Assembly: GCA_020057015.1 (NCBI GenBank)
Contig: JAGVGS010000126.1
Coordinates: 1 to 42,241 of the forward strand
From: Candidatus Omnitrophota bacterium
GTDB lineage: Bacteria > Omnitrophota > Gorgyraeia > Aquiviventales > Aquiviventaceae
DNA: 42,241 bases
Reading direction: 5' to 3'
In this document: in pieces, positions 33,577-41,157 of the stretch
Numbering within the stretch: position 1 is the first letter of the stretch
Layout: each line of letters starts with the position of its first letter
The notes under the pieces: generated by a model
Database searches by the model: none
Seen by the model: only the letters and a program-made list of their open reading frames with translations
What the model was told of the DNA's origin: nothing
Position numbers and translations under genes: made by a program

Positions 33577-34920
33577 TTAGAGTTTGATGATCTTGGGCGA
33601 GCGCTTGCCCAGCGACCCGTACAAGTTGCGCGTATCCACGATGACCGGCAGATGCCGGAGCACCAGTTCATAGTTGACATGCGAGTGGTTGGTCAGCAGC
33701 ACCGCCGCGCTGCAACGCTTGAGGGCCGCGGCGGTTAGCGGCAGCGAGCGGGCTTTGGCTCCGTTCAGCTCCATCGTCGGGACGTAGGGATCATGGTAGA
33801 CGACGTCGGCCCCCTTGTCCTTGAGAATCCGCGCCACATCATAGGAAGGAGAGTCGCGCAAGTCGCCAACATCCTTCTTGTAGGCCATGCCCAGCAACAG
33901 CACCCGCGCGCCCCGCAGCGCCTGGCGCTTGGCATTGAGGGCCTCGGAGACCTTGTTCACCACGTAGCGCGGCATGGCGGTGTTGATTTGGGTGGCCAGC
34001 TCGATGAAGCGCGCCTCTTCCCCGAAGCTGCGCACCTTCCAGGCCAGGTACATCGGATCCGAGGGAATGCAGTGCCCGCCGATCCCAGGGCCGGGATAAA
34101 AGGGCATGAAGCCGAAGGGCTTGGTCTTGGCCGCATCGATGACTTCCCACACATCGATCCCCATCCGATCGCAAATAAGGGCGATCTCGTTGACCAGGCC
34201 GATATTCACCGCGCGGAACGTATTCTCCAAGAGCTTGACCATTTCCGCCGCCTTGGCAGAGCCCACGGGCACCGTCCGCTGAATCGCCGTGCCGTACAGC
34301 GCCGTGGCCAGGCGCGTGCACACGGGCGTGATGCCGCCGATCACCTTGGGGATGTTGCGGGTCTGGTAGGTGGGGTTGCCTGGGTCGATCCGCTCCGGAG
34401 AAAACGCCAGGCTGAAGTCCCGCCCGACGACCAGGCCCCGGGCCTGCATGGCCGGCAGGATCACCTCGTCGGTCGTCCCGGGATACGTGGTGCTCTCCAG
34501 CACGATGAGCTGCCCGCGGCGCGCGCGGCGCGCGATCTGCTCGGTGGCCGAGACGATGTACGACATATCCGGCTCGCGGGTCTTGCGCAGCGGCGTGGGC
34601 ACGCAGATGATGATCGCGTCCTGCTGCCCCAGCACGTCAAACGACGAGGTGGCCTGCAGCCGGCCGCTCTTGTGCAGCCGACGCAGCTCCTCATTCGGGA
34701 CATCCTCGATGTAGGAGCGCCCGCGGTTGACCCCCTGCACGCGGCGCGCATCCAGGTCGATGCCGGTGACGCGAAAGCCTTCCTTGGCGAACTCGATGCA
34801 CAACGGCAGCCCGACGTACCCTAACCCGATCACCCCAATGCGTGCTTGGCGCCGGGCAATCCGGCGGGCTAATTGGCCCAGCGGGCCCGTGCTCGGTACG
34901 CCTGCCCCACCTCGTGCCAT
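33577..34920 (-). CDS. UDP-N-acetylhexosamine 6-dehydrogenase (WbpA/WbpO type)
   Basis: 447 residues. NAD motif GVIGLGYVGLPL (29-40), ICVPTPL (105-111), ESTTYPGTTDEV (142-153), SPERIDPGNP (174-183), LLENTFRAVNI (230-240) and the catalytic thiol loop GPGIGGHCIPSDP (277-289, C284), followed by LLGMAYKKDVGDLRDSPS. The HCIPxDP form and the SPERxDPGN motif are typical of UDP-GlcNAc or UDP-GalNAc dehydrogenases rather than UDP-glucose dehydrogenase. It oxidises C6 to the uronic acid with two NAD+. It starts 12 bases after the preceding gene and ends 10 bases before the epimerase. Confidence 0.93.
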   Translation of the reverse strand: MARGGAGVPSTGPLGQLARRIARRQARIGVIGLGYVGLPLCIEFAKEGFRVTGIDLDARRVQGVNRGRSYIEDVPNEELRRLHKSGRLQATSSFDVLGQQDAIIICVPTPLRKTREPDMSYIVSATEQIARRARRGQLIVLESTTYPGTTDEVILPAMQARGLVVGRDFSLAFSPERIDPGNPTYQTRNIPKVIGGITPVCTRLATALYGTAIQRTVPVGSAKAAEMVKLLENTFRAVNIGLVNEIALICDRMGIDVWEVIDAAKTKPFGFMPFYPGPGIGGHCIPSDPMYLAWKVRSFGEEARFIELATQINTAMPRYVVNKVSEALNAKRQALRGARVLLLGMAYKKDVGDLRDSPSYDVARILKDKGADVVYHDPYVPTMELNGAKARSLPLTAAALKRCSAAVLLTNHSHVNYELVLRHLPVIVDTRNLYGSLGKRSPKIIKL

Positions 34921-34932
34921 GATGCAGCCTCC

Positions 34933-35913
34933 TCAACTACCGCGTCGGTTCTTTGATGCTCCAAGCAACGGTTCCCACCAGGCACGGTGCGCCTGGTACC
35001 ACGCCACAGTGCGCTGCAGCCCCTGCGCCCACGAAACTTTGGGCCGCCAGCCGAGCGCGCGCAGCCGCTGATCCTCCATGGCGTAGCGCCGGTCATGCCC
35101 CAGGCGATCGGAGACAAAAGCCAATGCCTCTGCCGAGGCTCCCGCAGCCGCCAGGACCGCTTGCACCGTGGCGAGGTTCGTTTGCTCCGTGCCGCTGGCG
35201 ATATTATAAATGCTGCCGACTTGTCCCTGCCGGATCACCACCTCGAGCGCCGAGCAAAAATCATCCACGTACAGCCACATCCGCCGCTGCTGTCCGTCGC
35301 CATATACCGGCACGCTCTGGCCCTGCAGCGCGCGCGCGGCAGCTAGAGCGATGAGCTTTTCCGGCCATTGGCCGGGCCCAAAAATATTCGTGGGCCGGAC
35401 AATCAACACTGGCAGCGCGTAGTTCTGGTGAAAAACTTGTGCCAGCAAATCGGCCCCGGCCTTGCTCACCGCATACGGGTTGCGCGGCCGCAGCGGCGCG
35501 CTCTCATCAACCGCCCCGGTGAGGATGGGCCCGTACACCTCATCCGTGCTGACATGCACGAGGCGGGCCACCCGGCCCTCGCGGACTTGCTGCAGCACGA
35601 CATGCGTGCCTTCGATGTTCGTGCGCAAGAAACGGCTGGCGTCCGCGAGCGATCGATCGACGTGCGTCTCCGCGGCAAAATGCACCACCACCTCGCAACC
35701 GCTTAGCGCGCGGCGTACGGCCGCAGGATCGCACACATCGCCATGCCAAAATTGGTAGCGACCCGGCGAAGGCAACGGCCCCAGCCGGTCAATTGATCCG
35801 GCATAGGTCAGTGCATCCAAATTGCAGAGCTCATCCTGAGGATGCTGCCGACGCCACCACTGCAGAAAATGCGCCCCTAGAAATCCCGCGCCGCCGGTGA
35901 CGCCGAGCTTCAT
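34933..35913 (-). CDS. dTDP-glucose 4,6-dehydratase type enzyme (RmlB-like)
   Basis: 326 residues. NAD motif GVTGGAGFLGAHF, LDALTYAGSIDRL (32-44), HFAAETHVDRSL (78-89), VSTDEVYG (121-128) with the dehydratase-specific Asp-Glu pair (D124, E125), and NPYAVSKAGAD (Y147, K151). The ending LGHDRRYAMEDQRLRALGW is the RmlB signature. The product would be a 4-keto-6-deoxy nucleotide sugar. No rmlA, rmlC or rmlD is in the window, so the 4-keto sugar may go to an aminotransferase here or meet Rml genes elsewhere. It lies 21 bases after ugd. Confidence 0.93.
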   Translation of the reverse strand: MKLGVTGGAGFLGAHFLQWWRRQHPQDELCNLDALTYAGSIDRLGPLPSPGRYQFWHGDVCDPAAVRRALSGCEVVVHFAAETHVDRSLADASRFLRTNIEGTHVVLQQVREGRVARLVHVSTDEVYGPILTGAVDESAPLRPRNPYAVSKAGADLLAQVFHQNYALPVLIVRPTNIFGPGQWPEKLIALAAARALQGQSVPVYGDGQQRRMWLYVDDFCSALEVVIRQGQVGSIYNIASGTEQTNLATVQAVLAAAGASAEALAFVSDRLGHDRRYAMEDQRLRALGWRPKVSWAQGLQRTVAWYQAHRAWWEPLLGASKNRRGS

Positions 35914-35934
35914 ACCCGCTGCCGAGACGCCGCG

Positions 35935-37227
35935 TCAGGCGCGGCCCACGCTGATGTACCGGAACCCCAGCGCTTTCATCCGCGCCGGATCGTAGATGTT
36001 GCGGCCATCCACAATCAGCGGCTGGCGCAACAGTTTCTTCAGGCGGGCGAAATCCAACTCCTTGAACTCGTTCCATTCGGTGAGAACCGCCAGACAATCG
36101 GCCCCGCGCGCCACCTCATAGGGGTCTTGGCACATCTTCACCTTCGGCAGCAGATGCGCCGCCTCCTTCATGGCCTGCGGGTCAAAGGCCTTGACGGTCG
36201 CCCCCTCGCCTTCCAGGTACTCAATGACATCGATCGCCGGCGCGTAGCGCATATCGTCCGTATTCGGCTTAAACGCCAAGCCGAGCACCCCCACGGTCTT
36301 GCCGCGCACCACCCACAGGGCTTTTTGGATCTTCTGCGCGAAGCTGCGCTTGGCCAGCTCATTGGCGTTGCGCACAGCTTTGAGGAGCTCGAAGTCGTAC
36401 CCCAGCTGCTCGGAGATCTTGATGAACGCCTCCACGTCCTTGGGGAAGCAGAACCCTCCGTAGCCCGCGCCGGCGTTGAGAAACGAGCGGCCGATGCGCG
36501 GGTCCAGCCCCATGCCGTCGGCCACCTGCTGCACGTCGGCCCCGGCGCGCTCGCAGACCTGGGCCACGGCGTTAATGAAGGAGATTTTCATGGAGAGATA
36601 AGAGTTCGAGGCGTGCTTGATCAGCTCCGCGCTGCTGATATCGGTGATTACCAGCGGGGCGCCCAGCGGCTTATACAGAGCCACGAGCAGGTCCTTCGCC
36701 CGCTTGCTCTCGACCCCCAGCACCACGCGGTCGGGCTTCATGAAGTCCTGGATGGCCGTGCCTTCGCGGAGAAACTCGGGGTTAGACGCGACGTCGGCGA
36801 TGTGCTTCTTGCGGTGGTAAGTCTTGATGGTGTGGGCGATCCATTTGCCCGTTTGTACGGGGACCGTAGATTTCTCCACGACCAGCCGATAGCCCGGCAG
36901 GTGCTCGGCGATGGAGCGGGCGACATCTTCCACGTAGGCGAGGTCCGCTTCCCCGGTCGCCTTCTGCGGGGTGCCCACGGCGATGAAAATGATGATGGAC
37001 TTATCGATCCCTTCCTTGAGCGAAGTCGTAAACGCCAGCCGCTTCTCCCGCACGCCCCGCTTGACCAGCTCCTCGAGGCCCGGCTCGTAGTAGGGCATGA
37101 TGCCCTTTTTCAGGTTGGCGATGCGCTTGACATCGTTGTCCACCACGATGACCTCATGACCCAGGTCGGCGAAACACGCTCCGGTCACCAGCCCCACATG
37201 CCCTGCCCCTACGACACTGATGTCCAT
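35935..37227 (-). CDS. ugd: UDP-glucose 6-dehydrogenase
   Basis: 430 residues. NAD motif VVGAGHVGLVTGACFADLGH (5-24), FIAVGTPQ, VVEKSTVPVQTG, NPEFLREGTAI (149-159), ELIKHASNSYLSMKISF with K204, and the catalytic Cys loop GAGYGGFCFPKD (253-264, C260); later LAFKPNTDDMRYAPA. It oxidises UDP-glucose to UDP-glucuronate. The product feeds the UDP-xylose synthase seven genes down. GAGGG lies four bases before the ATG, and a strong promoter sits about 60 bases upstream. It is the first gene of the sugar locus. Confidence 0.96.
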   Translation of the reverse strand: MDISVVGAGHVGLVTGACFADLGHEVIVVDNDVKRIANLKKGIMPYYEPGLEELVKRGVREKRLAFTTSLKEGIDKSIIIFIAVGTPQKATGEADLAYVEDVARSIAEHLPGYRLVVEKSTVPVQTGKWIAHTIKTYHRKKHIADVASNPEFLREGTAIQDFMKPDRVVLGVESKRAKDLLVALYKPLGAPLVITDISSAELIKHASNSYLSMKISFINAVAQVCERAGADVQQVADGMGLDPRIGRSFLNAGAGYGGFCFPKDVEAFIKISEQLGYDFELLKAVRNANELAKRSFAQKIQKALWVVRGKTVGVLGLAFKPNTDDMRYAPAIDVIEYLEGEGATVKAFDPQAMKEAAHLLPKVKMCQDPYEVARGADCLAVLTEWNEFKELDFARLKKLLRQPLIVDGRNIYDPARMKALGFRYISVGRA

Positions 37228-37286
37228 GTATCCCTCAAGGTGTGATGGTGTTACAGCGGCGGCTGAAGTGCCAAACAGGATGAGTT

Positions 37287-37315
37287 ATTATAGATGCCCG
37301 CGCCTTAGCTGGCAA
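37287..37315 (-). promoter_or_regulatory. Strong sigma70-like promoter opening the glycan locus
   Basis: TTGCCA (37310-37315) and a perfect TATAAT (37287-37292) are separated by 17 bases on the minus strand. Transcription would begin near 37280, giving a leader of about 50 bases before ugd. The -35 lies just upstream of the end of lptD, and the lptD stop codon falls in the spacer. No ops/JUMPstart element was seen in the leader. Confidence 0.65.
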
Positions 37316-40300
37316 GTAATGGAGAGAACGGGCTGCTCTGGGAGCCGATCTTAGGCTGGTGGTACGAGGTGGAGGTTTCAATCGGCATATTCGGATAGGC
37401 CTTCAAGGTCAGCGCGAGGAAGAGCTCCTCGCCAAATTCCCGGTCCACGCGATACACCACCTCGCCGATCCAATCGTGCAGGTCGCGGCGCAGACTGTAC
37501 TGGTATTCGCGCATGTTGACGAGGCGCTTGGCTCCACCGGCGACTTCCTTCCAAGTCAGCCGATGGAACGTGCCGATCTGCCATTTGGAGCTCAAGCGCT
37601 TATCAAACTGGAACACCGTTTCGGTCTTGTCGTTCTGGCTGTAGCGATGTCCCGTGCCGAAATACCACTGCCCCAAGGGCAACAGGTCTAGGCCGCCCTT
37701 CGCGCCAAGGGCGAGTTCCTCATAGGCAGGCGCTTGAATCTCCGGCGCATAACGGGCATCGGCATCCATCCGCCCCCCAACGAGCACGAGGTCAAGGTTC
37801 CACCGCTGGATGCGGTCATCCCGGGTGCCTGCCACAAAGTGGCTGGGAATGCTCCAATCCGACTCAAAGCGCATCCACGGCCAAGGATACAGCTCCACAT
37901 CAAAGAGCCAGTCCCCCCACCGCCCCCCCTGCTTATTACCCTGCCCGTGGTAACTGTAGGGCAGCGTGATCAAGGCCCGCGCGAGATCCACGCTTTGCAG
38001 CCGCTTCTTGTCCCCTACGGGCCGCCGCGTCTGCAGTTTGTTCTCGAACCCCAGGGTGATCACGTTGCTGGGGCTGCCCGCGGCAGCAAAATTCAGCAGA
38101 CTGTTGGGCACCGTAGGCTGGTGGAGGTAGTTGTAGGCCACCGTCGGCGTCAGCACGTGGCGCAGGCCATTGATGTTCAGGCCCAGCGCGTTGGTCGCGG
38201 TGGAGAACAGGCGGAAGAGCTTGAGGCTCGCATCCATACCGGTATTAAATTGCCCGCTCAAGAAATCGCGCCGCCCCTCGCGAGATGCCCCCTGGATGTC
38301 CTTGGTGTAGTACGTCTGCCGCACCCCGGCTTTCGGGGTCAGCTCCAGCGGCCGCAGCCAGTTCAGGGCGTAGCGAAACTGCTGGAACCAGTCGAGCCGC
38401 ACGACGTCCTCATCCGCATCCGAATGCTTGGTCTTGCTCTGCAGGTTGGCAAAATCCAGCTTGCTCTCAGAGAAGAGCCACGTGTCCCCGACTTGCTGCT
38501 GGCGCACGTCGAGCGTCAACTGCGGCAGTGCTTCTTGGCCCACCGTTTGGAAGCGGTTGAGGCGCTTGCGGAACAGGCTGGTAAACGTATAGTTGGGGTC
38601 GCTCGTCACCGAAGAGATGAAGCTCTCGGCTTCGTTGTCGTTCATAAACTCTTCGCGGAAAAGCAGATCCTTGCGGAAATTCTCATCGCTGTACTTTTGC
38701 AGATCCGTAATCACCGTGGTGTCGGGCAGCGGCTGCCAGCGGTGGCGCCAGAGCACGCGGTAGCGCTGCAACGCAGCCCCCTTCGGCAACGACGCCTTGG
38801 GGTCAATGACGCGGCTGTTGGGCTCCTCGTTATAATAGACCTTCAGCAGCCCCTTCCCCCAGTCGCGGCTCTCCACTTGGTGGTCCACGCCGAAGCCCCA
38901 CCCGAAGGTCCTGCGCCAATCCACCTTCACCGTGCCTTTCTGATTGGCCGGCAGCTCATAACGATAGCCCATGAGGACAAACTGCTCCCAGGGCTTCTTC
39001 TTGCCCGGAATGATAAAAAACGGCATCTCGCGATCGGCCAGCACCGCATAGGGGAGATAGATGAATGGGAGTTTGTCCACCACGAAGGCGGCACTGCGTA
39101 CGCGGGCCAGCTTGTCCTCCGCGAAGATGATCGCGCGACGGCCCGCAAACTTAAAGTGCGGGGGCTCCAGCTCGCAGGAGGTCAAGTACCCCGGGCTGAC
39201 CTGATACACCCCCTCGGCAATGGATTCGATGCTGCGCCCATGCTCATGCCAGGGCGGCGTGGAAACCGTCCCTTCCAGAAATCGGCCCTTCTTGCGCTCA
39301 AAATTGTAGTGCACCATTTCGCCGCGGAAGACTTGCGCCCCGTCTTCCAGGCGCACGTGGCCTTCGGCATAGGCATCTTTGGTGTCGGTAAAGAGCGTCA
39401 GGTGATCGCACGTCATAAACGCCTCGCCGTAGACCACCTCGACATCCCCCTCGGCGATGGCGATTTTGCGGTCCGGAGAAACGCTCATCTGCCGGGCGTT
39501 GATCTGCACGGCCCCGGCAGGCGGGCGCGGGCGATCCTTGAGGCTGGCGGTGGGCGATGGGGGGGCCGGCTTCGTCGTCACGACGACAGGGGACAACTCC
39601 ACCCCGCCGGTGGCATCCACCGCTGCAGGGGCCTCATCGAGGGTCTCGGCCGGGGCCTCCTGGACGACCTGCGCAGGACGCTCCTCGTCAAGAGGCGCGG
39701 CCGCCACGAGGGGAGCTGCCGCTGCTTCCTCTGCGCGGGCACCCGTCGGTGGCGACGATATCGCTTCAGCCGTGCGGGCCGCCTTCACGCGCGTCCGCTG
39801 TGCTGCCCGCGAGGCCTCTGCCGCAGCTTCGGCGCGCTGTTTCGCACGCTGTTGTTGGTGCTTGGCTTGCTCCTGAGCGGCTTTCTGCAGGGCGAGCAGC
39901 TCCTGGTCCCAGCGCGCGCGCTCGGCCGTCAGGCGGCGCTGCTGGGCGTTGCGCGCGGCTTTCGCGCGATGGCGCTGCTGCTCCTCTTGCTTCAGCTGCG
40001 CTTGCAGGCGCTCAAAGCGCTCCGGCGAGAGCTGCTCAAAAGGACGCGTCGTTTCCAACCGCTGCTCGCACAGTTGGCGGTAGAGCTGCAACCGCTCGTC
40101 TGCCGGTGTCAGCGCTTCCAGCTTTTCGATGCGGCTTAAAGCCGCCTCATACGCGCCCTGCTTCAAGAGGCTCCGCAGGTCCTTCCAGAGTTCATCGATA
40201 AAGGACTGTTGCGCGTGAGGCGCTTGGGAAGGGGTGTCGGAAGGAGTCGCCGCATCGGCAGCGTGGGAGAGGGTTGGCGCAAAGCACCACTCAGGCAGCC

Positions 40301-40352
40301 CCAGCAGGGCCGCGAGCAGGGCGGCTAAGACGCGCAGACGAGAGGGCTTCAA
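37305..40352 (-). CDS. lptD: LPS-assembly outer-membrane protein LptD with long N-terminal extension
   Basis: 1015 residues from a TTG at 40352, with GTGAG six bases upstream, 32 bases after the transaldolase stop. The open frame continues to 40844, but that part is the transaldolase read in another frame. A signal peptide (KPSRLRVLAALLAALLGLP, cleavage near SHA-ADA at 29-34) is followed by a TPR-like helix pair (about 51-100), a charged Ala/Gln/Arg coiled coil (about 105-195), a Pro/Ala linker, an OstA/LptA-like domain (282-370: INARQMSVSPDRKIAIAEGDVEV) and a beta-barrel to the end. LptD inserts LPS in the outer leaflet. The TPR/coiled-coil extension is not usual for LptD. The final residues (SPLLAS) lack a terminal aromatic. 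Confidence 0.9.
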   Translation of the reverse strand: MKPSRLRVLAALLAALLGLPEWCFAPTLSHAADAATPSDTPSQAPHAQQSFIDELWKDLRSLLKQGAYEAALSRIEKLEALTPADERLQLYRQLCEQRLETTRPFEQLSPERFERLQAQLKQEEQQRHRAKAARNAQQRRLTAERARWDQELLALQKAAQEQAKHQQQRAKQRAEAAAEASRAAQRTRVKAARTAEAISSPPTGARAEEAAAAPLVAAAPLDEERPAQVVQEAPAETLDEAPAAVDATGGVELSPVVVTTKPAPPSPTASLKDRPRPPAGAVQINARQMSVSPDRKIAIAEGDVEVVYGEAFMTCDHLTLFTDTKDAYAEGHVRLEDGAQVFRGEMVHYNFERKKGRFLEGTVSTPPWHEHGRSIESIAEGVYQVSPGYLTSCELEPPHFKFAGRRAIIFAEDKLARVRSAAFVVDKLPFIYLPYAVLADREMPFFIIPGKKKPWEQFVLMGYRYELPANQKGTVKVDWRRTFGWGFGVDHQVESRDWGKGLLKVYYNEEPNSRVIDPKASLPKGAALQRYRVLWRHRWQPLPDTTVITDLQKYSDENFRKDLLFREEFMNDNEAESFISSVTSDPNYTFTSLFRKRLNRFQTVGQEALPQLTLDVRQQQVGDTWLFSESKLDFANLQSKTKHSDADEDVVRLDWFQQFRYALNWLRPLELTPKAGVRQTYYTKDIQGASREGRRDFLSGQFNTGMDASLKLFRLFSTATNALGLNINGLRHVLTPTVAYNYLHQPTVPNSLLNFAAAGSPSNVITLGFENKLQTRRPVGDKKRLQSVDLARALITLPYSYHGQGNKQGGRWGDWLFDVELYPWPWMRFESDWSIPSHFVAGTRDDRIQRWNLDLVLVGGRMDADARYAPEIQAPAYEELALGAKGGLDLLPLGQWYFGTGHRYSQNDKTETVFQFDKRLSSKWQIGTFHRLTWKEVAGGAKRLVNMREYQYSLRRDLHDWIGEVVYRVDREFGEELFLALTLKAYPNMPIETSTSYHQPKIGSQSSPFSPLLAS

Positions 40353-40384
40353 CAGAGACTCACAGGGACTTCCACGTGGTGTCT

Positions 40385-41092
40385 TTAGGGCCGGCGAGAG
40401 GCCGCCGGCCGCGCGGCCAGGCTCGCCGGGGGCTTCGTCGACTTGGCCGATGCCGGCAGCTTTTCCCAATCCTTCAGAAAACGCTCCAGCCCGCTGTCGG
40501 TCAGCGGATGCTTCACCAGGGCTTCTAGCACGCTGAAGGGCATCGTGGCGATGTCCGCCCCCAGGCGCGCCGCCGCCACCACATGAAGGGGGTGGCGCAC
40601 GCTGGCCACGAGGATCTGCGTGGTAAAGCCGTAGTTCGTGTAGATGGTCTTGATGTCGGCAATCAGCGCCATCCCATCCTGGCTGATATCGTCCAGCCGC
40701 CCCACGAAGGGCGACACGAAGAAGGCGCCGGCTTTCGCCGCCAGCAGCGCCTGAGAGGCCGAGAAACACAGGGTCACGTTCACGCGGATCTTGCGCTGGG
40801 AAAGCTGCCGGGTCGCCTTGAGCCCCTCTTTCGTCAGCGGGCACTTGACGATAATGTTCGGGTGCAGCTTCGAGAACTCCACGCCTTCGGCGACCATGCC
40901 CTCGGCATCGCGTGAGACGGTCTCCATGCTCACCGGGCCATCTACCGTCTCGCAGATCTCCTTGAGCAGCGGAAAGAACTCTTTGCCTTCTTTGGCCACC
41001 AGGCTGGGGTTGGTGGTGACCCCGTCAATCGCGCCCCAGCTGACCGCTTCGCGCAGCTCAGCCAAATTGGCGGAATCCAGAAAAATCTTCAT
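40385..41092 (-). CDS. tal: Transaldolase of the small TalC/FSA type
   Basis: 235 residues. MKIFLDSANLAELREA, GVTTNPSLVAKEG and the Schiff-base lysine in NIIVKCPLTKEG place it in the short transaldolase group, with NVTLCFSASQALLAAKAGA and FVSPFVGRLDDI following. It moves three-carbon units between sugar phosphates in the pentose phosphate pathway, or cleaves fructose-6-phosphate in the FSA branch. The last 25 or so residues are a low-complexity Ala/Pro/Arg tail beyond the normal end. GGGAGG is eight bases before the ATG. It is transcribed with lptD from the promoter at 41129-41157. Confidence 0.94.
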   Translation of the reverse strand: MKIFLDSANLAELREAVSWGAIDGVTTNPSLVAKEGKEFFPLLKEICETVDGPVSMETVSRDAEGMVAEGVEFSKLHPNIIVKCPLTKEGLKATRQLSQRKIRVNVTLCFSASQALLAAKAGAFFVSPFVGRLDDISQDGMALIADIKTIYTNYGFTTQILVASVRHPLHVVAAARLGADIATMPFSVLEALVKHPLTDSGLERFLKDWEKLPASAKSTKPPASLAARPAASRRP

Positions 41093-41128
41093 GCGTGAGG
41101 CCTCCCGTGGGCAGTTTTGGAAGCTTTT

Positions 41129-41157
41129 ACTTTACACTGCCCTCTCGAGCCTGTCCA
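41129..41157 (-). promoter_or_regulatory. Sigma70-like promoter for tal-lptD
   Basis: TGGACA (41152-41157) and TAAAGT (41129-41134) on the minus strand are 17 bases apart (5/6 and 4/6 matches), directly after the stop of the diguanylate cyclase gene. The leader would be about 30 bases, ending in the GGGAGG ribosome site of tal. Confidence 0.5.

Noticed and set aside
33793..34824. 343-codon plus-strand open frame
   Set aside because: Antisense to the WbpA-type dehydrogenase; no recognisable motif.
36127..37245. 372-codon plus-strand open frame
   Set aside because: Antisense to the clear ugd gene; no family motif.
37734..40139. 801-codon plus-strand open frame
   Set aside because: It lies antisense to lptD in a GC-rich region, shows no domain and is rich in His, Arg and Pro; a codon-bias shadow.
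40353..40844. N-terminal 164 codons of the longest LptD frame
   Set aside because: This stretch is transaldolase read in another frame; the signal peptide follows the TTG at 40352.
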